From positions 3,782,001 to 3,846,000 of the forward strand of contig NZ_CP103371.1 of NCBI RefSeq assembly GCF_024802625.1: DNA of 64,000 bases, in the 5' to 3' direction. The stretch comes from Massilia sp. H6. GTDB lineage: Bacteria; Pseudomonadota; Gammaproteobacteria; Burkholderiales; Burkholderiaceae_D. Both the position numbers and the translations under genes were made by a program. Every line of letters begins with the position of its first letter. Positions within the stretch are counted from its first letter, which is position 1. This document shows positions 1 to 8,703 of this stretch, piece after piece. Below the pieces are notes generated by a model. That model searched no databases, was not told where the DNA came from, and saw nothing but the letters and a program-made list of their open reading frames with translations.

Positions 1-445
1 TGCCCGAGAGCGCGACATAATTCAGGTCGTGCCCGGCGGCCTGCGCCAGCGGCCCGTCCTGGCCCCAGCCCGTGACGCGGCCGTACACCAGCTTCGGGTT
101 GCGCTCCAGGCAGGCCTCGGGGCCCAGCCCCAGGCGCTCCATGACGCCGGGCCGGAAGCCTTCGAGCAGCACGTCGGCCCGCGCCAGCAGCTGCAGCAAG
201 GTGACCCGACCGGCCGCTTTTTTCAAGTCGAGCGCCAGCGAGCGGCGCCCGCGCGCCATGACGTCGTGGCGCGTGCCGAGCACCGGATAGGGGTTGTCCT
301 CCCCTGCCCGGGGCTTGCGGTCGATGCGGATCACCTCGGCCCCCATATCGGCCAGCATCATCGCGGCGAACGGGCACGGGCCGATACCCACGATCTCGAC
401 GACCCGCAAGCCCGCCAAAGGTCCAGCGGCCAATGGTCCTGTCAT
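1..445 (-). CDS. CaiB/BaiF family CoA-transferase or alpha-methylacyl-CoA racemase, partial
   Basis: The gene is cut by the left edge, so only the first 148 codons are visible. The family either moves CoA between acids or epimerises 2-methylacyl-CoAs so that branched acyl chains can enter beta-oxidation in the cytosol. Visible marks are the Rossmann-like start LRVVEI (residues 13-18), [12 protein letters not shown] (30-41), [14 protein letters not shown] (95-108) and [16 protein letters not shown] (128-143). The His at about residue 139 sits where racemases of the MCR/AMACR type have their catalytic His, and the GHDLNY context favours racemase over plain CoA-transferase. The ATG at 445 is preceded by AGGAG with six bases of spacing. 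It lies 16 bases after the acyl-CoA dehydrogenase stop, so it is the third gene of the same operon. The second catalytic residue lies beyond the window. Confidence 0.85.
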   Translation of the reverse strand, partial: MTGPLAAGPLAGLRVVEIVGIGPCPFAAMMLADMGAEVIRIDRKPRAGEDNPYPVLGTRHDVMARGRRSLALDLKKAAGRVTLLQLLARADVLLEGFRPGVMERLGLGPEACLERNPKLVYGRVTGWGQDGPLAQAAGHDLNYVALSG

Positions 446-461
446 TGCAATCTCCTGGCCA

Positions 462-1616
462 TCACAGCGAACGCGCGATGATCTCTTTCATGATCTCGTT
501 GGCGCCGCCGTAGATTCGCTGCACCCGCGCGTCGACGTACATCTGGGCGATCGGATATTCCAGCATGTAGCCATAGCCGCCGAACAGCTGCACGCACTGG
601 TCCACGACCTTGCACTGCAGGTCCGAGAGCCAGTACTTGGCCATCGAGGCGCGCACCGTGTCCATGCGACCTAGCAGCATGTCTTCGACGCAGCGGTCGA
701 TGAAGATGCGCGCCACCGTCGCCTCGGTCTTGATCTCGGCCAGCACGAAGCGGGTATTCTGCATCTCGATCAGCGCCTGGCCGAAGGCCCTGCGTTCGCG
801 CGTGTGCTCGATGGTCAGCTGCAGCGCGCGTTCGATCGCGGCGACTGCGCACACGCCCAGGATGGTGCGCTCGTAGGGCAGCTCGGTCATCAGCTGGGCG
901 AAACCCCTGCCTTCTGCCCCGCCCAGCACGTTCTCGCGTGGCACCAATGCGTCGTCGAAGAACAGCTCGCAGGTGTCCTGGCCCTTCTGCCCGACTTTTT
1001 CCAGAATGCGTCCGACCCGAAAGCCCGGGTTGTCCCGGGTTTCGAGCAGCAGCAGCGACACCCCTTTCGAGCCGGCCGCGGGGTCGGTCTTGGCCACCAC
1101 CAGGATCAGGTCGGCCAGAAAACCGTTCGAGATAAAGGTCTTGGAGCCGTTCACGCGGTAGCCGTCCGGGCCGAGCACGGCCGTGGTGCGGATGCCCTTG
1201 AGGTCGGAGCCGGCGCCGGGCTCGCTCATGGCGATGGCCGCGATCATCTCGCCACTGGCCAGGCGCGGCAGGTATTTCGCCTTCTGCTCTTCGGTGCCCT
1301 GGTTGAGCAGGTAATGCGCGACGATGGCATGGACGTGGATACCGAAGGCGGTGTCGCCCGCGTAGCCCAGCTCCTCGAATACCACCGCCATGTGGGCAAA
1401 GCCGCCGCCGGCGCCGCCGTACACCTCCGGGATGTCGGCCAGCAGCAGGCCCATTTCGCCGGCCTTGGTCCATAACGCACGGTCGACGTGCTGCTGCTCG
1501 CGCCAGGCTTGCTGGTGCGGCGTGATTTCACCTGCCACGAAACGGCGCACCGCGTCGCGCAGTGAAACCAGTTCTTCGTTCATCCATGGAGAGGTGGATT
1601 CGATCTGCAGTTCCAT
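462..1616 (-). CDS. Acyl-CoA dehydrogenase, long-chain/isovaleryl type
   Basis: This 384-residue FAD flavoenzyme would catalyse alpha,beta-dehydrogenation of an acyl-CoA. The FAD/substrate signature [11 protein letters not shown] lies at 129-139 and the C-terminal signature [11 protein letters not shown] near 366-376. The position that is Glu in medium-chain enzymes (YEGT) is Gly here (YGGA). The likely catalytic base is Glu249 in LPYER, as in long-chain and isovaleryl-CoA dehydrogenases. The start at 1616 (MELQIEST) was chosen because AAGGAG lies seven bases upstream; a longer open frame reaching into the thiolase gene has no such support. The stop is followed closely by the CaiB-type gene, and the thiolase gene ends ten bases upstream. 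Together they look like a pathway for an acyl-CoA, possibly branched, whose exact substrate cannot be read from the sequence. Confidence 0.93.
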   Translation of the reverse strand: MELQIESTSPWMNEELVSLRDAVRRFVAGEITPHQQAWREQQHVDRALWTKAGEMGLLLADIPEVYGGAGGGFAHMAVVFEELGYAGDTAFGIHVHAIVAHYLLNQGTEEQKAKYLPRLASGEMIAAIAMSEPGAGSDLKGIRTTAVLGPDGYRVNGSKTFISNGFLADLILVVAKTDPAAGSKGVSLLLLETRDNPGFRVGRILEKVGQKGQDTCELFFDDALVPRENVLGGAEGRGFAQLMTELPYERTILGVCAVAAIERALQLTIEHTRERRAFGQALIEMQNTRFVLAEIKTEATVARIFIDRCVEDMLLGRMDTVRASMAKYWLSDLQCKVVDQCVQLFGGYGYMLEYPIAQMYVDARVQRIYGGANEIMKEIIARSL

Positions 1617-1626
1617 GCCGCTCTCC

Positions 1627-2808
1627 TTAATCGTTGCGGTACATGGTGACGACGCAGGCGCCGCCCAGGCCCAGGTTGTGCTGCAGCGCGATGCGCGCGC
1701 CCGGCACCTGGCGTGCATCTGCAGAGCCGCGCAGCTGGTGGGTCAATTCGTAGCATTGCGCCAGGCCGGTTGCGCCCAGCGGATGGCCTTTCGACAGCAG
1801 TCCGCCGGACGGATTGGTGACCACCTGCCCGCCATAGGTGTTGTCGCCCTCCAGGATGAACTTGTCGGCGCCGCCTTCGGGGCACAGGCCCAGTGCTTCG
1901 TAGGTAATCAGTTCGTTATGGGCGAAGCAGTCGTGCAGCTCGACCAGGTCGAGGTCTTCCGGGCCGATGCCAGACTGCTCGTAGACTTTCTGGGCGGCGG
2001 CGCGGCTCATGTCGTAGCCGACCAGGCGCATCATGTCGCCGGAGTCGAACGTCTCGGGACGGTCGGTTGTCATGGCCTGGGCGGCGATGTGCACATCCAG
2101 ACGCAGGCCATGGCGCTTGGCGAAGCCTTCCGACACCAGTAGCGCCGCAGCCGCGCCGCACGTCGGCGGACAGGCCATCAGGCGGGTCATGACGCCGGGC
2201 CAGATTTCGGGCGCGTCGAGCACGTCCTGCATGCTCAGTTCCTTGCGCAACAACGCCAGCGGATTGTTCACGGCGTGGCGGCTGGCCTTGGCGCGGATGC
2301 GGGCAAAGGCCGCCAGCGGCGTGCCGTACTTGTTCATGTGCGCCAGTCCGGCGCCGCCGAAATAACGCAGCGCCAACGGAATCTCGGGCATGCCGACCAG
2401 GCGGTCGGTGACGGCATCGAAGTCGTCGAACGGGGTCGGGCGGTCGGTAAAGACCGAGCCGAGCGCGCCGGGATTCATCTGCTCGAAGCCGAGCACCAGC
2501 ACGCATTCGGCGGCGCCGCTGGCGATGGCCTGGCGCCCTAAAAACAGCGCGGTCGATCCGGTCGAGCAGTTGTTGTTGACGTTGACGATCGGGATGCCGG
2601 TCATGCCGACCGCATACAAGGCCTTCTGGCCGCTGGTGGAGTCGCCATAGACGTAGCCGGCATAGGCCTGTTCGACCAGGTCGTAAGCCACGCCAGCATC
2701 TTGCAGCGCCGCCCTGGCCGCCTGCGCGCCCATCTCGTGATACGGGCTGCTGGCGCCCGGCTTGGCGAACGGGATCATCCCGACGCCGCTTACATAAACC
2801 TTGTTCAT
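1627..2808 (-). CDS. Thiolase-family acetyl-CoA acetyltransferase, SCP2/lipid-transfer type
   Basis: This 393-residue thiolase-fold protein would carry out the thiolytic cleavage or a related acyl transfer for the operon. The nucleophile is Cys81 in VNNNCSTGS. The C-terminal part carries the GHPLGATG loop with its active-site His and ends in LGLGGAC, as in SCP2-type thiolases. The start at 2808 (MNKVYVSG) is preceded by AGGAGA; an in-frame upstream start exists but lies past this ribosome site. The gene is first in its operon. A TATAAT box on the minus strand (2858-2863) overlaps a perfect palindrome (2861-2878), so it is probably repressed by the divergent TetR protein. Whether it acts as a degradative thiolase or a lipid-transfer homologue is undecided. 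Confidence 0.92.
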   Translation of the reverse strand: MNKVYVSGVGMIPFAKPGASSPYHEMGAQAARAALQDAGVAYDLVEQAYAGYVYGDSTSGQKALYAVGMTGIPIVNVNNNCSTGSTALFLGRQAIASGAAECVLVLGFEQMNPGALGSVFTDRPTPFDDFDAVTDRLVGMPEIPLALRYFGGAGLAHMNKYGTPLAAFARIRAKASRHAVNNPLALLRKELSMQDVLDAPEIWPGVMTRLMACPPTCGAAAALLVSEGFAKRHGLRLDVHIAAQAMTTDRPETFDSGDMMRLVGYDMSRAAAQKVYEQSGIGPEDLDLVELHDCFAHNELITYEALGLCPEGGADKFILEGDNTYGGQVVTNPSGGLLSKGHPLGATGLAQCYELTHQLRGSADARQVPGARIALQHNLGLGGACVVTMYRND

Positions 2809-2857
2809 GCCTGTCTCCTGTGCTGGCGTGGCCCTTGCGGCCAATGATTATTCCTTG

Positions 2858-2878
2858 ATTATAGGTCAGGCGACCTAT
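2858..2878. promoter_or_regulatory. Perfect palindrome overlapping a -10 box, candidate TetR operator
   Basis: ATAGGTC (2861-2867), a four-base spacer AGGC and GACCTAT (2872-2878) form a perfect inverted repeat between the divergent thiolase and TetR genes. On the minus strand TATAAT (2863 to 2858) overlaps one arm and fits a -10 box for the thiolase operon; no good -35 is seen. A regulator bound here would cover the promoter, and the site is only 30 bases from the TetR start, so self-repression is also likely. Binding is inferred from position and symmetry. Confidence 0.65.
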
Positions 2879-2907
2879 TTTATGTAGGCTTCTGCGATAA
2901 TCTCGCC

Positions 2908-3543
2908 ATGACGCTCGATTCCGACCCCGCATTGCGCCGCAAGTCCTCGATCACGACCGAAAAGGGACGCGGCCGCGCGCACGAGATCGTGCTGGCCGCG
3001 CGCAGCCTGCTCGCACGAGAAGGCTATGCCGGACTGTCGATGCGGCGCGTGGCCGCTGATGCCGGCATGAGCCTGTCCAACGTCCAGCACTATTACGCCA
3101 GCAAGGAACGGCTGCTCGAAGCGCTGCTGCTGTACACGATGGACGAGTTCCAGGCCAAGATGGACCGGATTGCGGTGGCGATGGCGGGCCGGCCCCAAGT
3201 CGAGCGCTTTCTGAGCACCATCGACATGTTCCTCGACGAGATCACCGACCCGGTGACCCATGCGATCTTCTTCGAGATCTGGGCTTTAGCTTCGCGCCAT
3301 CCGTTTGCATCCGACCTGATGGGCAAGATGATGGGGCGCGAGCGCAAGGCGATCTACGGTTTGATCCGGGGCCTGAATCCGGCCATCGATGACGACGACT
3401 ACATGGCGCGCGCGGTGCTGATGGTGGCGCAGGTCGAGGGGCTGATGCTGTTTCGCCTCGACCGCCATGCGCGCCCCGAACAATTCGCGTCGGTGCGCGC
3501 ATCGGTGCGCAAAGTGCTGCTAACGCTGGCTACCGTGCAGTGA
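2908..3543 (+). CDS. TetR/AcrR family transcriptional regulator
   Basis: This 211-residue repressor has an N-terminal DNA-binding domain at about residues 24-72. The recognition part is MRRVAADAGMSLSNVQHYY (45-63), followed by ASKERLL, which is typical of TetR proteins. The rest is the helical ligand and dimer domain (FFEIWALASRHPF near the middle). The gene is divergent from the thiolase/dehydrogenase/CoA-transferase operon, with 99 bases between starts and a perfect palindrome in the gap. The likely ligand is an acyl-CoA or a related metabolite of that operon; this is inferred from neighbourhood only. The ATG at 2908 has no strong ribosome site. Confidence 0.92.
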   Translation: MTLDSDPALRRKSSITTEKGRGRAHEIVLAARSLLAREGYAGLSMRRVAADAGMSLSNVQHYYASKERLLEALLLYTMDEFQAKMDRIAVAMAGRPQVERFLSTIDMFLDEITDPVTHAIFFEIWALASRHPFASDLMGKMMGRERKAIYGLIRGLNPAIDDDDYMARAVLMVAQVEGLMLFRLDRHARPEQFASVRASVRKVLLTLATVQ

Positions 3544-3644
3544 ACTGGCGCGAAACCGGTGATTAGCCGCACATAATTCGGAGTCAGGGCCGATCCGTCG
3601 TTTATACTCTGGGGGTTAATCAACTTGCTACCGGGGCCCAACGG

Positions 3645-5339
3645 ATGGACCATGACCTGAGCCTGATCACCACCATCGCTGCCGCCCTGGGTTTCGGCCT
3701 GTTGTTCGGCATGCTCGCGGTTCGCCTGAAACTGCCGGCGCTGGTCGGCTACCTTGCCGCCGGCGTCCTGATCGGTCCGGCCACGCCGGGTTTCGTGGCC
3801 GACGTGGCACTGGCGTCGCAACTGGCCGAGATCGGGGTGATGCTATTGATGTTCGGCGTCGGCCTGCACTTCTCGATGCGCGACCTGCTCGAGGTCAAGG
3901 GCATCGCCCTGCCCGGCGCGCTGCTGCAGATCGGGGTGGCGACGGCGATGGGCATCGGCATGGCGCACTTGCTCGGATGGGGCTTGGGCGCGGGTCTGGT
4001 GTTCGGGCTGGCGCTGTCGGTGGCCAGCACGGTGGTGCTGCTGCGCGCGCTCGAGTCGCGCGGGGAGTTCGATTCGATGAACGGACGCATCGCGGTGGGC
4101 TGGCTGGTGGTCGAGGACCTGGTGATGGTGCTGGTGCTGGTGATGCTGCCGGCGCTGAGCCCGGCGCTGGGCGGCAAGGGCGATGCCGGCACCGAGCTGT
4201 GGCCGGCGCTGGGCATGACCCTGCTGCAGGTGGGCGGCTTCGTGGCCTTCATGCTGGTCATCGGCCGCAAGATCTTTCCGTGGTTCCTGTGGCGCGTCGC
4301 CAAGACCGGCTCGCGCGAGCTGTTCACGCTGGCCGTGATCGCCGCGGCGGTCGGGATCGCCTACGGTTCTTCGGCCCTGTTTGGCGTGTCTTTCGCACTG
4401 GGCGCCTTTTTCGCCGGCATGGTGCTGCGCGAGTCGGAGCTGAGCCACCGCGCCGCTGAAGAATCGCTGCCGCTGCGCGACGCATTCGCGGTGCTGTTCT
4501 TCGTGTCGGTGGGCATGCTGTTCGATCCGATGGTCGTGGTCGAGTATCCGCTGGAAGTGCTGGCAACGGTCGCCATCATCGTATTGGGCAAGTCGCTGGC
4601 CGCCTTCGTGCTGGTACTGGTGCTGCGCTACCCGCTCAACACCGCGCTCACGGTTTCGGCCAGCCTGGCGCAGATCGGCGAGTTTTCGTTCATTCTGGCT
4701 GCGCTGGGCATGTCGCTTGGGCTGCTGCCAGAACTGGGCCACAACCTGATCCTGGCCGGCGCCATCATGTCGATCGCGCTCAATCCGCTGCTATTTACGG
4801 CGATCAGGCCGCTGCAGCACTGGATGCGCGAGCGCTCGGCATTGGCACGCAAGCTCGAAAACCGCGACGACCCGCTGGCCACGCTGCCGATGGAAACGGC
4901 GCATGAAAAGCTTAGCGGCCAGGTAGTGCTGGTCGGTTACGGCCGCGTGGGCCACCGCATCGCCAACGCCCTGGCTGCGCGCGGGGTGCACTTCGTGGTG
5001 GCCGAGCAGAACCGCGAGCTGGTCGAACGCCTGCGCGCCGACGGGATTCCCGCAGTCGCGGGCAATGCGGCCGAACCGGCGGTGCTGATCCAGGCCCACA
5101 TCACGCACGCGGCGCTGCTGGTGATAACCACACCAGACACCTTCCACGTCCAGCGCATGATCGAAATCGCGCGCATGCTCAACCCTTCGATCCAGGCGGT
5201 GGCGCGCACCGATAACGAAAGCGAAGCGGCCCTGCTGCGCCAGGACACGGGCGGGCAGGTGTTCGTGGGCGAGGACGAACTGGCGTCGAGCATGACGCGC
5301 CATGTGGTGGCGACCTTACAGGCGCATGCAGCGCGCTGA
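3645..5339 (+). CDS. ybaL: Monovalent cation:proton antiporter with TrkA-N domain (YbaL/Kef type)
   Basis: This is a 564-residue inner-membrane protein of the CPA2 family. Residues 1 to about 390 form a dozen hydrophobic segments (GFGLLFGMLAVRLKLPALVGYLAAGVLIGP is the usual first pair, described here in part). A regulatory nucleotide-binding domain follows from about 424, with the Rossmann motif GYGRVGHRIA and a later acidic/TTPDTF stretch, as in KefB/YbaL. The family moves K+ or Na+ out against protons. The TrkA-N domain suggests gating by NAD(H) or a related nucleotide. The full length matches YbaL. TATACT at 3603-3608 may serve as a -10 box, with no clear -35. A two-way terminator follows at 5393-5430. 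Confidence 0.9.
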   Translation: MDHDLSLITTIAAALGFGLLFGMLAVRLKLPALVGYLAAGVLIGPATPGFVADVALASQLAEIGVMLLMFGVGLHFSMRDLLEVKGIALPGALLQIGVATAMGIGMAHLLGWGLGAGLVFGLALSVASTVVLLRALESRGEFDSMNGRIAVGWLVVEDLVMVLVLVMLPALSPALGGKGDAGTELWPALGMTLLQVGGFVAFMLVIGRKIFPWFLWRVAKTGSRELFTLAVIAAAVGIAYGSSALFGVSFALGAFFAGMVLRESELSHRAAEESLPLRDAFAVLFFVSVGMLFDPMVVVEYPLEVLATVAIIVLGKSLAAFVLVLVLRYPLNTALTVSASLAQIGEFSFILAALGMSLGLLPELGHNLILAGAIMSIALNPLLFTAIRPLQHWMRERSALARKLENRDDPLATLPMETAHEKLSGQVVLVGYGRVGHRIANALAARGVHFVVAEQNRELVERLRADGIPAVAGNAAEPAVLIQAHITHAALLVITTPDTFHVQRMIEIARMLNPSIQAVARTDNESEAALLRQDTGGQVFVGEDELASSMTRHVVATLQAHAAR

Positions 5340-5392
5340 GTACCGGCTCGGGCGCAGGGCGGCGGTGACTTGGCCGCCACACCGGCATGCGT

Positions 5393-5430
5393 AAAAAAAT
5401 CCGCCGGCGTGCGCCAGGCGGATTTTTTTT
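5393..5430. terminator. Bidirectional rho-independent terminator
   Basis: ATCCGCC (5399-5405) pairs with GGCGGAT (5417-5423). The stem is flanked by seven A on the left and eight T on the right (5423-5430), so each strand has a stem followed by a U tract. It lies between the convergent antiporter gene and the FtsH-like gene and can stop transcription from both. Confidence 0.92.
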
Positions 5431-5451
5431 ACAACTGGTAAAACTGCAAGC

Positions 5452-7416
5452 TCAAGCCGCCACTTCTTCCACGCACAGCTTCAGGTTCGCATGCCGGCCA
5501 TGCAGCTGCGAGGCGATCATTTCGCTGCGCTCTTCAAGCAGCGCAAAGACGGCGTCCTTCGACAGCACATATTGCTCCATCAGCGTGTCCTTGAGCGACT
5601 CGATCACCAGCTTGTAGTCGCGAATCGCGGTCAAGGTGTAGCTGTAGAGCTCATCGGCCTTTTCTTCCACCAGGCGCAGCGTGTGCTCGCCGCCCACTTC
5701 CTTCAATTGGCTGTAGTCGATCTTCGAGCGCGAATACATCGACAGGCGGCTCACCATCAGATTGAGCATCCTGGTGATCTTCTCGATATCGTTCTGGCTG
5801 CCGACCGAGATGCCGCGCGCGCCGTAGAACAGTTCTTCGGCCGCCACGCCGCCATACAGGCCGATCACGTCGCGCTCGAGTTCTTCGAGCGTGCGCAGCG
5901 ACATGTCTTCGCCCGACTGCAGCACATAGCCCAGCGCGCCGATCTTCGAGACGGCTTCGGTGCTGATCTTGAGCAGGTGCGACTTTTCCTTGACTTCGGC
6001 CAGGCTCAGGCCCTGGCGCAGCCACGGGTCGATCTGCATGAAGAAGTGTCCCAATTCGTGCAGTGCGATACGCTCGCGCTGCTTGGTCTTTTCTAGCGTG
6101 GTGGCGCGGTCGGTCAGGCCGATGGTGGCGCGCTCATAGGCCCGGAACAGCAAGCTGGTGTTGATGATCGTCTTTTCCTGGATCGACAGCATGCTGGCAC
6201 GCTCGACCACGGTTTCAAGCAGCGCCGGGCTCAGGTTCTGGGTGATCTCCGCCACCTGCTCCAGGTTGGTGTCGCTCCAGTCGACCAGGCCGTCTTTCTT
6301 GCGCGACAGGAAGCTGCGCAGCAATTCCTTGCGCTCGAGCTTGTTCGGCAGGCGGAAATTGATCTTGACCGAGAAGCGGCGCAGCATTGCTTCGTCCATG
6401 TCGGTCGAGGCATCGTCGAAATTCGAGGCGACCACCCAGATCACGCCCTGACCTTTGTCGCTCTTGACCCCGTCGAGCAGGCCCAGCAGGGTGTTGGCGG
6501 TGTCGTCTTCCCATTTCTTTTCGCTGCGCCCGCGCGGCATGAACAGCGACTGCGCCTCGTCCAGGAAAATGATGCACCGGCCCTGGGCGCAAGCCTTGCG
6601 GTACAGCGCGTTCAAGGCCTTCGATCCGCCGCCGACATAGCCCGACTCCAGCGCCGAACCCGAGGCCGAAATCAGCGGCAGGCCCAGGCGCTTGGCCAGG
6701 TAGCCGACCAGCTTGGTCTTGCCGGTACCGGCCGGGCCGGTCAGCATCACGTTGAACGGCTTGTCGATGTTGTGCGACTGGTATTCGTCGCGGTTGCGGA
6801 TCATGTCTTCCAGGTGCAGTACTTCCTGCTTGATGTCATCCATGCCGATCAGGTCGTCCATGCTGCCCTTGAGCTTGTCGGGCGAGATGACCGCGGCGTT
6901 CATGCCCATGCCCGGCACGCCAAACTTCAGGAAGTACAGCACCAGCAACACAATGGCGATGGCCAGTCCGTAGCTCTTGAGGAAACCGCCCGTCTTTTCA
7001 AGCGCGGTTTCGCCCTCGTCCATCACCGCTTCGTGGCTGGCCAGGAAGTCGGCCTTCGCGATCGAATATGGAATCGCGTTCTTGAGCAATACTTCACGCT
7101 CGAGCGACAGGTGCGACGTGCTCGGCACCTTGACCACGTGCAGCGACGGCGCATCCTTGAACTTGTAGATGTAGCGCGGCGACTCCGACAATGGCTTGGC
7201 GATCAGCAGGTATTCCAGGCGCGCTTTCTTCGCAGCCAGATCGGTAATCTCGGCAATGTTTTGCGAGTGCACGACTGGAATCGGGTTCTGCGGCACAGTC
7301 GATTTCCAGATGGCGATGGCCGCGAGCATGCCAAGCAGCGCCGCCAGGGCAATGCGCGCGCTCATGCTCTTGAACGCAGTCTTGAAGGCAACTTGTAATT
7401 GGGCGAAATTCGGCAT
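5452..7416 (-). CDS. Divergent membrane AAA+ zinc protease, FtsH-like
   Basis: The 654-residue protein has the FtsH plan. A first membrane segment lies at about 21-37, an extracytoplasmic domain at 40-147, a second membrane segment at 148-164, an AAA+ module at about 185-435 and a C-terminal M41 metalloprotease domain. Seen directly are Walker A GPAGTGKT (227-234), pore loop YVGGG (260-264), Walker B IIFLDEA (282-288), zinc motif HELGH (453-457) and a downstream SQNDIEKI that can supply the third zinc ligand. Both activities therefore look intact. Departures from housekeeping FtsH are DEAQ in place of DEID, YVGGG in place of FVGVG, and a short LRRF arginine-finger region in place of the usual GRFDR segment. 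It is probably a paralogue with special substrates, since FtsH proper is normally encoded beside rlmE/folP. It is monocistronic. Confidence 0.85.
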   Translation of the reverse strand: MPNFAQLQVAFKTAFKSMSARIALAALLGMLAAIAIWKSTVPQNPIPVVHSQNIAEITDLAAKKARLEYLLIAKPLSESPRYIYKFKDAPSLHVVKVPSTSHLSLEREVLLKNAIPYSIAKADFLASHEAVMDEGETALEKTGGFLKSYGLAIAIVLLVLYFLKFGVPGMGMNAAVISPDKLKGSMDDLIGMDDIKQEVLHLEDMIRNRDEYQSHNIDKPFNVMLTGPAGTGKTKLVGYLAKRLGLPLISASGSALESGYVGGGSKALNALYRKACAQGRCIIFLDEAQSLFMPRGRSEKKWEDDTANTLLGLLDGVKSDKGQGVIWVVASNFDDASTDMDEAMLRRFSVKINFRLPNKLERKELLRSFLSRKKDGLVDWSDTNLEQVAEITQNLSPALLETVVERASMLSIQEKTIINTSLLFRAYERATIGLTDRATTLEKTKQRERIALHELGHFFMQIDPWLRQGLSLAEVKEKSHLLKISTEAVSKIGALGYVLQSGEDMSLRTLEELERDVIGLYGGVAAEELFYGARGISVGSQNDIEKITRMLNLMVSRLSMYSRSKIDYSQLKEVGGEHTLRLVEEKADELYSYTLTAIRDYKLVIESLKDTLMEQYVLSKDAVFALLEERSEMIASQLHGRHANLKLCVEEVAA

Positions 7417-7994
7417 CGTTGATCTCTTACAAAGTTAGGTCGGGCAGCGACAAGTGTCCTGGGTGCCGGCCGGCGTAATATCGCGGGATCGGCTGCGGCG
7501 CAAAGCGGCCGCTTGGTCCAAACATGTGCGTTTGGTATTTTTTTGATGCCCGTAGGCAATGGGATATGACGACTATACCTGTAAAAAAAACTGCGGTGTA
7601 TACCGTGCGTCGAAAAAAACCATGAATTCGACGATTATAGAAACAGCGTTAATAGAAAGTATTGCAAAGCTGGCAGCGAATATGATCGAAACCCTAAAAT
7701 TCCGACCATACTTTGTTTAAATGCCATTACAAACCAAACAATTGATTGCGATAATAACAGTAATGTTGTGAGGCAAATTAGCGACACCCCGCAGCAGCTT
7801 GTTTAAGCTCAACAGTGTCGATCTACCTGCATCTTGAACACTTCTTCACGCAAATCAACACCTCAATTGAGCGCGCGATTTTTATGAATTTGGTATGCTG
7901 ATTTAGTAACACGCCCTTGATATCAACGCGCTTTTTATCTCGAGTATATTGGGCCGCACAGGCCGCCTGCAAGCATGTGCAAGAAGGAATGGTC
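7417..7994. other. Intergenic region, AT-rich, divergent promoters expected
   Basis: This is a 578-base stretch between the divergent FtsH-like gene and the PEP-CTERM-type gene, clearly richer in A and T than its neighbours. No convincing gene was found; a 32-codon open frame at 7622-7720 lacks a ribosome site. Small symmetric elements are the 10-base palindrome CTCAATTGAG (7862-7871) and AGCTT/AAGCT (7796-7809). An extended -10-like TGGTATGCT lies at 7891-7899, and TTGATA at 7917-7922 is followed by TATATT at 7945-7950, but the spacing of both is poor. Promoter positions are not settled. Confidence 0.5.
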
Positions 7995-8264
7995 ATGAAA
8001 AGATTCACATTGGCAGCCGCGCTCGCAATATCTCTGAGCGGTGCCGCGCAAGCGGCCGTGATCGACATTTCCGCCCACATCGCCACGGCCGCGCCGCCCC
8101 GGCAGCCGCTACCCAACCTGTCCGTCACCCCGCGCCAGGACATCGTCACGCCCCCGACGCACCTGTCCGAATTGCCCGAGCCGGAAGTCTTCGCCATGAT
8201 GCTGCTGGGCCTGATACTCATCGGCGTCAAGGCCCGCCGCGACCGCAGCGAAAAGTTCAAATAG
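7995..8264 (+). CDS. Small secreted protein with PEP-CTERM-type sorting signal
   Basis: The predicted product has 89 residues. It starts with a signal peptide (MKRFTLAAALAISLSGAAQA, cleavage expected after AQA at about residue 20). A short mature part rich in Pro and Thr follows. It ends with LPEPEVFAMMLLGLILIGVKARRDR, described here as a PEP motif, a hydrophobic helix and a basic tail. This three-part ending is that of PEP-CTERM proteins, which exosortase processes during export to the cell surface. Only about 40 residues remain after both signals are removed, which is very short. AGAAGGA lies six bases before the ATG at 7995; an ATG six bases earlier is too close to it. No exosortase gene is present in this window, so the processing enzyme must be elsewhere. 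Confidence 0.75.
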   Translation: MKRFTLAAALAISLSGAAQAAVIDISAHIATAAPPRQPLPNLSVTPRQDIVTPPTHLSELPEPEVFAMMLLGLILIGVKARRDRSEKFK

Positions 8265-8373
8265 TCTGCAGCAATCCAATCGCACTGCAGCCGGAACGCG
8301 ACAGTCTCGCTGGCCGGATGACCCGTCACGCATGCCGGGTGATAAGATCGTCAGGCGATTAACAGGAGGGAAA

Positions 8374-8703
8374 ATGAGCGATACCTATGAACTGGTGCCA
8401 ATTGCGCATCTGTTCCCCGGCATGGCACTTGCCGACGTCTTGCTCGACGGGCAGGGCCAGGTCCTCCTGGCCCAGGGCGCGATCCTGAGCGAGGCGACCA
8501 TCGCTTCGCTGGTGCGCCACGGTGTCAGCGCCGTGCCGGTGGCGCGCGCCGTCCCGCTGGCGTCGCCAACGGGCGCCATGGTCCAGCAACGCCTCGACCA
8601 TCTTTTCCGCCACCACGAGCGCGACGACCACGACGACTGGGCGACTGGCTTGCTGCGCGCCTACATCGAGGATTTCCGCCTCAAGCGCGAGGTGGCGCCG
8701 TGA
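8374..8703 (+). CDS. Small protein resembling the N-terminal domain of HD-GYP/HDOD regulators
   Basis: This is a 109-residue protein of unknown role. Residues 6-58 (LVPIAHLFPGMALADVL, then GQVLLAQGAILSEATIASLVRHGVSAVPV in outline) match the pattern LxPGMxLAxDV...GxLLLxxGxxLTxxxIxxLxxxGVxxVxV. That pattern is usually found at the N-terminus of HD-GYP phosphodiesterases and related signalling proteins. The remainder is charged, with HHERDDHDD near 85-93. AGGAGGG lies four bases upstream of the ATG at 8374. Its stop codon overlaps the GTG start of the next gene (HDOD), so the two are almost surely co-translated and may act as separate chains of one regulatory unit. Confidence 0.75.
   Translation: MSDTYELVPIAHLFPGMALADVLLDGQGQVLLAQGAILSEATIASLVRHGVSAVPVARAVPLASPTGAMVQQRLDHLFRHHERDDHDDWATGLLRAYIEDFRLKREVAP

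Noticed and set aside
3543..3650. A full promoter before the antiporter gene
   Set aside because: TATACT is present, but no -35 box at a fitting distance could be found.
7622..7720. A 32-codon open frame starting with ATG in the AT-rich gap
   Set aside because: No ribosome site, no domain, and such short frames are common in AT-rich DNA.
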